A stretch of DNA of 46,830 nucleotides, taken from positions 1 to 46,830 of the forward strand of contig JAGCPV010000174.1 of NCBI GenBank assembly GCA_017965475.1, written 5' to 3'. Below are positions 42,137 to 46,830 of the stretch, piece after piece; position 1 is the first letter of the stretch; every line of letters begins with the position of its first letter. Both the position numbers and the translations under genes were made by a program. The notes under the pieces were generated by a model. It was not told the origin of the DNA. It ran no database searches and saw nothing but the letters and a program-made list of their open reading frames with translations. The stretch is from Prevotella sp. (GTDB lineage: Bacteria; Bacteroidota; Bacteroidia; Bacteroidales; Bacteroidaceae).

Positions 42137-42505
42137 TTTTGCCTACATCGCCTACATTTGTGTATAATCTTTTGAATTATAGCTAGTTAGAACGTGTAAG
42201 GAGGGAATAATCATCCTACATTTACCTACATTATCCTACATTCGTCTGAGAACAGCACCTAAATTTATGAAGGTGAGAGTACAACATTACCATCGTATAT
42301 TTTCATAAAGTAAAACAAGTTGTTTTACTGTGGTATAGATCGGTCAAAACCTTCGTAAAGGGCTCCTTTAGAAAGTAAAACAACTTGTTTTACATCTGTG
42401 TAGGATAATGTAGGTAAATGTAGGATGTTTTTTTCTCCTACACAGTTCGTAATGCGCAGAAAATCAGTAATTTAGTTGTTGAAATGTAGGCAATGTAGGT
42501 AAAAA
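42137..42505 (+). repeat. Nested inverted-repeat element between methylase and IMPase genes
   Basis: Non-coding stretch of about 370 bases with three nested symmetries. Outer arms at 42137-42159 and 42482-42505 pair with two transitions. A 29-bp arm at 42212-42240 has its exact reverse complement at 42399-42427. Inside lie two 19-bp palindromes, at 42310-42328 and 42375-42393, that are reverse complements of each other (GTAAAACAA-G/C-TTGTTTTAC). The arms are made of CCTACATT-like heptamers (TGTAGG on the other side). No ORF of note is present. It could be a miniature transposable element, an integration or recombination site, or a structured RNA. The remainder up to 42541 shows nothing else. 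Confidence 0.75.
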
Positions 42506-42541
42506 TCGTATTATTAAAAACAAAAAAAATATCATCGGATA

Positions 42542-42571
42542 TTTGTCATCGAAAAATATTTCGTACCTTTG
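42542..42571 (+). promoter_or_regulatory. Promoter of the inositol monophosphatase-family gene
   Basis: TACCTTTG at 42564-42571 is a good -7 box, with TTTG at 42542-42545 and an 18-base spacer, slightly short. It places the start of transcription near the ATG at 42581 and excludes the upstream TTG reading at 42569. Confidence 0.6.
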
Positions 42572-42580
42572 CAGGCAACA

Positions 42581-43423
42581 ATGAAAGAGCAGATCGATTT
42601 AGAGAAATGTACGTTGGCTGTGTGCGGGATCGCACGCAGGGCGGGCGAGTATATCAGGGAGGAGCGCAAGAAGTTCTCCCTCGACAGTGTGGAACGTAAG
42701 CACGCCCATGACTATGTGTCGTATGTGGATAAAGGATCGGAGCGCCTGATTGTCAGTGCGTTGCGCGAGTTATTGCCAGAGGCTGGATTTATTACGGAGG
42801 AGGGCACGGCACAAGGGGACAGTCCCTCTGTGCAGCATAAACTTCGCACAGAAGGAACAGTCCCCTTGTGCTGGGTGGTGGATCCTCTCGATGGTACGAC
42901 GAACTTCATCCATCAGTATGCGCCGTATGCCGTGAGCATCGCTCTCTTGCAGGGCAGGACGATTCTCCTCGGCGTGGTCTATGAGATCTGCGCCGACGAG
43001 TGTTTCTACGCCTGGCAGGGTGGGGGTGCGTATCTTCATCATTGTTCAATGGATCATACTGTGCGTCTCCACGTTAGCAACCAGCCGCTTCAGGATGCGC
43101 TGCTCTGTTTCCAGTTGCCTTACAACAGCGACGCCTATAAACCTGTCATCCAGCGACTTATCAATACGTTCTATGGTCGTGTTGGTAGCATCCGCGCCTG
43201 TGGCTCTGCAGCGATGGCGCTTTGCAACGTCGCCGCAGGACGTCTCGATGGTTATGCCGAGCAGTACATTGGCCAGTGGGATTACATGGCGGGTGCCCTG
43301 ATCGTGATGGAGGCAGATGGCACAGTGACAGACTACGCTGGCTCTCCTGACTTCACTCAGGGGAATAGTGTCGTTGCCACGAATGGCATCATCCAGCAGG
43401 ATCTGTTGGAAGCGGTTTCTTAG
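42581..43423 (+). CDS. Inositol monophosphatase-family phosphatase with an in-frame palindrome insertion
   Basis: A 280-residue Mg-dependent phosphatase (SuhB/IMPase family). WVVDPLDGTTNFIHQY (D101 to N108) is metal motif one, and GQWDYMAGALIVMEADG (W233-D234) motif two; FITEEG supplies the first Glu pair. Residues 77-97 (AQGDSPSV... to ...TVPLC) are encoded exactly by a 63-bp inverted repeat and sit in the loop just before the DPLDGTTN motif, where relatives have a short turn. The fold is otherwise complete, so the enzyme may remain active. Exact substrate (inositol phosphate, nucleotide or sugar phosphate) is not readable. Confidence 0.87.
   Translation: MKEQIDLEKCTLAVCGIARRAGEYIREERKKFSLDSVERKHAHDYVSYVDKGSERLIVSALRELLPEAGFITEEGTAQGDSPSVQHKLRTEGTVPLCWVVDPLDGTTNFIHQYAPYAVSIALLQGRTILLGVVYEICADECFYAWQGGGAYLHHCSMDHTVRLHVSNQPLQDALLCFQLPYNSDAYKPVIQRLINTFYGRVGSIRACGSAAMALCNVAAGRLDGYAEQYIGQWDYMAGALIVMEADGTVTDYAGSPDFTQGNSVVATNGIIQQDLLEAVS
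42809..42871 (+). repeat. 63-bp palindromic repeat inserted in frame in the IMPase gene
   Basis: GCACAAGGGGAC (42809-42820) is the exact reverse complement of 42860-42871. TCTGTGC (42827-42833) pairs with GCACAGA (42846-42852), leaving a 12-base loop and a slightly mismatched middle. Its length is 21 codons and it begins and ends on codon boundaries, so the reading frame is kept. Confidence 0.75.
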
Positions 43424-43489
43424 GAAACAGTTTTGGCTGATATTTGGCGTGTTTTGGGGGGTTATATTACCCTTTATAGGGTAAAAGTG

Positions 43490-43529
43490 AAAAAAAGTCT
43501 TAATTTTGTCTTTATTTCAGACTTTTTTT
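43490..43529 (+). promoter_or_regulatory. Inverted repeat across the surface-protein promoter / possible terminator
   Basis: AAAAAAAGTCT (43490-43500) and AGACTTTTTTT (43519-43529) form a perfect 11-bp inverted repeat with an 18-base loop. The right arm ends in a T run and could terminate the IMPase transcript. The same repeat brackets the TTTG at 43505-43508, so it could also be an operator. Confidence 0.45.
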
Positions 43530-43538
43530 CTACCTTTG
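43505..43538 (+). promoter_or_regulatory. Candidate promoter of the large surface-protein gene
   Basis: TACCTTTG at 43531-43538 is a consensus -7 box; TTTG at 43505-43508 is 22 bases upstream, slightly long. Transcription would start near 43545, 14 bases before the ATG at 43559. Confidence 0.55.
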
Positions 43539-43558
43539 TCCCCAAATACGCCATAAAA

Positions 43559-46500
43559 ATGAGACTGAAAACTCATACGATCATCCGGATTCTGACCGTC
43601 ATCCTCCTCTTGTCGGGATTGTTGGGCAGGGGGAATATGTCGTATGCGTGGAGTGGTAGTGGAGATTCTTCCGATCCTTATACAATAAGTAGTAAAACAG
43701 ATTGGGAATTTTTTGTTAATAATATATCTTCTACTAGTTCTTATGTTCATTTCGAAGGCAAATATATTAAGTTAACTGCAGATATTTCTGTAGGTAATGT
43801 TATGACACCTGATAGTTATTCCTTCCGGGGCACGTTTGATGGAAATGGCCATACGATAAAAATAGACGTCAATTCCTATGGCAAATATTTGGCTCTTTTT
43901 CGATTTACTTATGGGGCAACGATTAAAAACTTGAGGGTGGTTGGCTCAATTAAAAATGGAGCGACTGGTAGTAATGCTGACGGAGCTAATAAATATTCAG
44001 CAGGACTTGTAGGCGATTGTAGGTATGGTACAACTATCAAGAACTGTGTGATCAGTGTTACCATTAGTTCTTCTATAGATGGAGACGGTTCTCATGGGGG
44101 TATAGTAGGTCGTTTGTATGAAACCGATAATACTGGTTGTCAAGTTAAAATTGAAAATTGTTTGTTTAACGGAAAGTTACTCGGTGATAAGACTCATTCT
44201 TGTGGTGGTTTTGTGGGGGCAGGATATAATAATTCCCAAAAATGTGAAATCCGTAACTGTCTATTCTCACCGTCAGAGATAACGATGATATCTGATGGTC
44301 GTAGTTCTACGTTTTCACGTTGTTCAAATAATACTTTTAGTTATAATTACTATACAAAAGCCTTAGGAACAACTCAGGGGGGTGATGTTTCTGAAACTAT
44401 GGCTTCAAATATTCCAAGCCTTTTGAATACGTCGAATTCTGGGGTGGATGGAAATTCCAATCCTTGGGTGTTAAACGAGGGTGGAAACATTGCCTATCTG
44501 AAGACTTTCAACACTCCTGTTGACATAACGGGCTGGATTGCAGGCTCTACTGCAGGCACATCCTCCACCAATCCATATTTGGATATTTTTGGTGGCGTTG
44601 GGGTGACGTATGAATATAAAAAGGATGGTTTCCTTGATGAGTATTACACAACAACGGCACCTACAACCGCTGGTCATTATGTGGTAAGAGCTACAACTTC
44701 GGATGGCTTTAAAAATATTAAGGACTTTTATGTCTATGCCCCTCCTACACCTATCACGTCGCTCACTTATAACGGGAATGAACAGAATCTTCTGACAGTA
44801 CCAAATATTGCCAATGGGTACTATATGTTTAAAGTCAATCAAGATGATTGGGGGCCATCTACGCCGAAGAAACGACCAGCTAATACATATACTATCTATT
44901 ATTTCGTAAAAAGCTCTGAATATGGTTATAATGATGTTGGTAGTAGGGAATTGCCGGCAGGTATTATCGAAGTTACTATAGCTCCGAAGTCATTGGACTC
45001 TGGCGCTATTGTGTTAGGAGAAACAACTTATACCTACGATGGTACGGAGAAAAAGCCGTCAGTGACGGTGAAGGATGGTAGTACAACGGTAAGTTCTGAT
45101 GCTTACACTGTCAGTTATTCGAGTAATACGAATGCTGGAACCGCTACGGTGACCGTCACGGATAAAGAAGGTGGTAACTATGTTGTCAATGGTACTGCCA
45201 CTTTCACCATCAACCGCAAAACGTTGGCCTCTGATGACATAACCATTAAGCTTAATCCAGAGAGCGTGGAATTTAACTACGAGGAGCAGAAGCCGGAAGT
45301 GATACTATATGATGGAAATGCAGATGATGGTAAAATCATCCCCAGCTCGGAATATTCTGTCACGTATTACAAAAATGTCAAGGTGGGTACGGCTACCGCA
45401 GTGGTTACTGATTCCGATGCTGATGGTGGTAATTATAACCTTGCCGAAAAGTCAGCAACCTTTACCATCATTGCCAGAACGGTGGATAACCCCAAGATTA
45501 CAGTAAGTCCCTTAACGTTCACCTACGACGGCACGGAGAAGGAACCGGACGTGACGGTGAAAGACGGTGATACATTGATCCCATCTACAGAATACACCGT
45601 CAGCTATTCGAATAATGTCAATGTGGGTACAGAAGCCACTGTGACAATCACTGATAATGAGGGTGGCAGCTACACTGTCAATGGCACGGCCACTTTCAGC
45701 ATTGTGGCTAACGGCTCCACCTATATACCTCCGACGGCGAGGTCGGGTCTGACCTATACTGGCGAAGCGCAGGAACTGATCACATCTGGTAGTACCACGA
45801 CGGGCACGATGCATTATTACAGCCTTGATGACGAGAACTACAGCACGAATATCCCCAAAGGCACGGACGCCAAGACCTATACCGTGTATTACAAGGTGGT
45901 GGGTGATGCCAACCATTATGACAGTCCTGCCTCAAAGTTGACGGTGACCATCAGTCCTAAGACGGTTGATGCCCCCACGATCACGGTGTCACCTTCGAGC
46001 TACACCTATGACGGCAAGGCGAAGGAGCCCTCCGTGACAGTGAAGGACGAAGAGACGGTGATCCCTTCCACGGAATACACTGTCACCTATTCCAACAACA
46101 CGAATGTGGGTACAGCTAAGGTGATGATCACTGATAAGGATGGTGGCAACTATATCGTCAACGGAAAAGCCACCTTCAGTATCGTGAGTGAAGGCACCAC
46201 CTATACGGCTCCAACGGCGAAGACAGATATGACCTATACAGGCAGTGCTCAGGAACTGATCACGGCAGGCAGTGCGACTTCGGGCTTGATGGTCTATAGC
46301 CTCGACGACGAGACCTATAGTACGGACATCCCCAAGGGTAAGGATGCCAAGGACTATGCCGTGTATTACAAAGTGGTCGATAGTGATGGTAATGACGTGA
46401 TATCCGCCATGCAGTTGACGGCCACCATCAGTCCGAAGACGGTGGATGACCCCACGATCACGGTGACTCCTTCGTCATACACCTACGACGGTACGGCGAA

Positions 46501-46830
46501 AAGACCCTCTGTGACGGTGAAGGACGAGGACGCGGAGATCGCTTCCTCGGAATACTCCGTCATCTATTCCAACAATACGAATGTCGGAACCGCTAAGGTG
46601 TCGATTATTGATAAGGACGGTGGTAACTATAACGTTAGCGGAACGGCCACCTTCACCATCGTGAGTGGTAGCTCCACCTATACGGCTCCGACGGCGAAGA
46701 CGGGCCTGACTTATAACGGTAGTGCACAGGAGCTGATCTCTGCTGGTAGTACCACGACTGGCACGATGAAGTACAGTCTTGACGACAAGAGCTATAGCAC
46801 GACCATCCCCACAGGCACCAATGCTCAGAC
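43559..46830 (+). CDS. Large secreted GLUG/Ig-like repeat protein (partial, open at right edge)
   Basis: I translated this frame throughout: it is open for 1090 codons from ATG 43559 to the window end with no stop. A signal peptide (about 1-31, IIRILTVILLLSGLLG) comes first. Residues about 45-250 resemble GLUG-type beta-helix repeats (FRGTFDGNGHTIKI, GATIKNLRVVG, YSAGLVGD, GGIVGRLYE). From about residue 480 two Ig-like modules recur. Module A reads TYDGTxKxPSVTVKD...EYTVSYSNNTNVGTA...GGNYxVNGTATFTI; module B reads TYTAPTAKTGLTYTGSAQELI...TGTM..YSLDDxxYST. The protein is probably cell-surface or secreted, for adhesion or glycan contact; a Por-type sorting tail may lie beyond the edge. The N-terminal part is more AT-rich than the repeats. 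Confidence 0.85.
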   Translation, partial: MRLKTHTIIRILTVILLLSGLLGRGNMSYAWSGSGDSSDPYTISSKTDWEFFVNNISSTSSYVHFEGKYIKLTADISVGNVMTPDSYSFRGTFDGNGHTIKIDVNSYGKYLALFRFTYGATIKNLRVVGSIKNGATGSNADGANKYSAGLVGDCRYGTTIKNCVISVTISSSIDGDGSHGGIVGRLYETDNTGCQVKIENCLFNGKLLGDKTHSCGGFVGAGYNNSQKCEIRNCLFSPSEITMISDGRSSTFSRCSNNTFSYNYYTKALGTTQGGDVSETMASNIPSLLNTSNSGVDGNSNPWVLNEGGNIAYLKTFNTPVDITGWIAGSTAGTSSTNPYLDIFGGVGVTYEYKKDGFLDEYYTTTAPTTAGHYVVRATTSDGFKNIKDFYVYAPPTPITSLTYNGNEQNLLTVPNIANGYYMFKVNQDDWGPSTPKKRPANTYTIYYFVKSSEYGYNDVGSRELPAGIIEVTIAPKSLDSGAIVLGETTYTYDGTEKKPSVTVKDGSTTVSSDAYTVSYSSNTNAGTATVTVTDKEGGNYVVNGTATFTINRKTLASDDITIKLNPESVEFNYEEQKPEVILYDGNADDGKIIPSSEYSVTYYKNVKVGTATAVVTDSDADGGNYNLAEKSATFTIIARTVDNPKITVSPLTFTYDGTEKEPDVTVKDGDTLIPSTEYTVSYSNNVNVGTEATVTITDNEGGSYTVNGTATFSIVANGSTYIPPTARSGLTYTGEAQELITSGSTTTGTMHYYSLDDENYSTNIPKGTDAKTYTVYYKVVGDANHYDSPASKLTVTISPKTVDAPTITVSPSSYTYDGKAKEPSVTVKDEETVIPSTEYTVTYSNNTNVGTAKVMITDKDGGNYIVNGKATFSIVSEGTTYTAPTAKTDMTYTGSAQELITAGSATSGLMVYSLDDETYSTDIPKGKDAKDYAVYYKVVDSDGNDVISAMQLTATISPKTVDDPTITVTPSSYTYDGTAKRPSVTVKDEDAEIASSEYSVIYSNNTNVGTAKVSIIDKDGGNYNVSGTATFTIVSGSSTYTAPTAKTGLTYNGSAQELISAGSTTTGTMKYSLDDKSYSTTIPTGTNAQ
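45007..46830 (+). repeat. DNA-level Ig-module repeats of about 480 bp
   Basis: The A-module landmark coding TYDG recurs at about 45032, 45521, 46004 and 46481, spaced 489, 483 and 477 bases; a divergent A-like module lies between the first two. B modules sit between the later ones (about 45710, 46190 and 46670). The last two A+B units are similar at the nucleotide level, implying recent duplication or gene conversion. The array continues past the window. Confidence 0.8.

Noticed and set aside
42137-42505. Possible CRISPR or plasmid origin iterons
   Set aside because: The units are inverted rather than direct, there are no regular spacers and no replication gene is adjacent. A mobile or structured element explains it better.

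Overview
The window looks like a chromosomal segment of a Bacteroidales bacterium, most likely a Prevotella-type (Prevotellaceae) genome. The signs are several near-perfect Bacteroidetes promoters (TTTG, a 20-base gap, TAnnTTTG), weak Shine-Dalgarno signals, and gene families typical of the phylum: an UpxY-type NusG paralog, DarA/DarB, a zinc-less sirtuin, a DAHP synthase-chorismate mutase fusion and a GLUG/Ig-like surface protein. All convincing genes lie on the plus strand. No tRNA, rRNA or CRISPR array was seen.

Layout. (1) 1-4699 is AT-rich and accessory in character: a HIRAN-domain protein, a small overlapping ORF, an endonuclease/exonuclease/phosphatase-fold protein, a cysteine-free class III sirtuin, a DUF262+DUF1524 (GmrSD-type) nuclease and an unknown partner. 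(2) 4824-7527 holds housekeeping-like singletons: a SIMPL protein, an AlkZ-related protein, an A1S_2505-like protein and an SDR, with a 21-bp tandem repeat between the first two. (3) 7657-33582 is a large dialkylresorcinol / aryl polyene (DAR-APE, flexirubin-like) cluster in two transcription units. Unit one (7657-12298) encodes a methyltransferase, ACP, LpxL-like acyltransferase, dehydratase, ketosynthase (KS), KS-like fragment and ACP, and ends at a strong terminator. Unit two begins with a dedicated NusG-like antiterminator (12459) under tandem palindromes. It then runs about 20 kb through two KSs, a chain-length factor, an ACP, dehydratases, a thioesterase, acyltransferases, LolA, a GT2, an FAD enzyme, DarA, DarB, two BtrH-like proteins, a hydrolase, an MMPL-acyltransferase-methyltransferase fusion and a final acyltransferase. 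(4) 33621-37768 is a Phe/Tyr biosynthetic operon (pheA, aminotransferase, DAHP synthase/chorismate mutase, tyrA). It is preceded by a textbook attenuator: a 25-residue leader peptide with eight aromatic codons in nine, and mutually exclusive antiterminator and terminator hairpins. (5) 37774-38757 is an EamA transporter carrying palindromic repeat insertions. (6) 38936-42123 is an AT-rich AccI-type restriction-modification pair. (7) 42124-42580 is a non-coding, deeply nested inverted repeat. (8) 42581-43423 is an inositol monophosphatase-family gene interrupted in frame by a 63-bp palindrome. (9) 43559 to the window end is a very large secreted repeat protein, open at the right edge.

How it fits together. 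The cluster should build a polyunsaturated (aryl polyene) acyl chain on ACPs, make a dialkylresorcinol with DarA/DarB, esterify or otherwise acylate the products, and move them to the outer membrane (MMPL exporter, LolA-like carrier). No ketoreductase, aromatic ammonia-lyase or aryl-CoA/ACP ligase was found inside the cluster, so those steps must be supplied elsewhere. The neighbouring Phe/Tyr operon may feed the aromatic precursor pool; this link is inference. The items most worth a second look are the Phe/Tyr attenuator, the NusG paralog with its tandem operator-like palindromes, the nested inverted repeat after the restriction-modification pair, and the protein-coding palindrome insertions.
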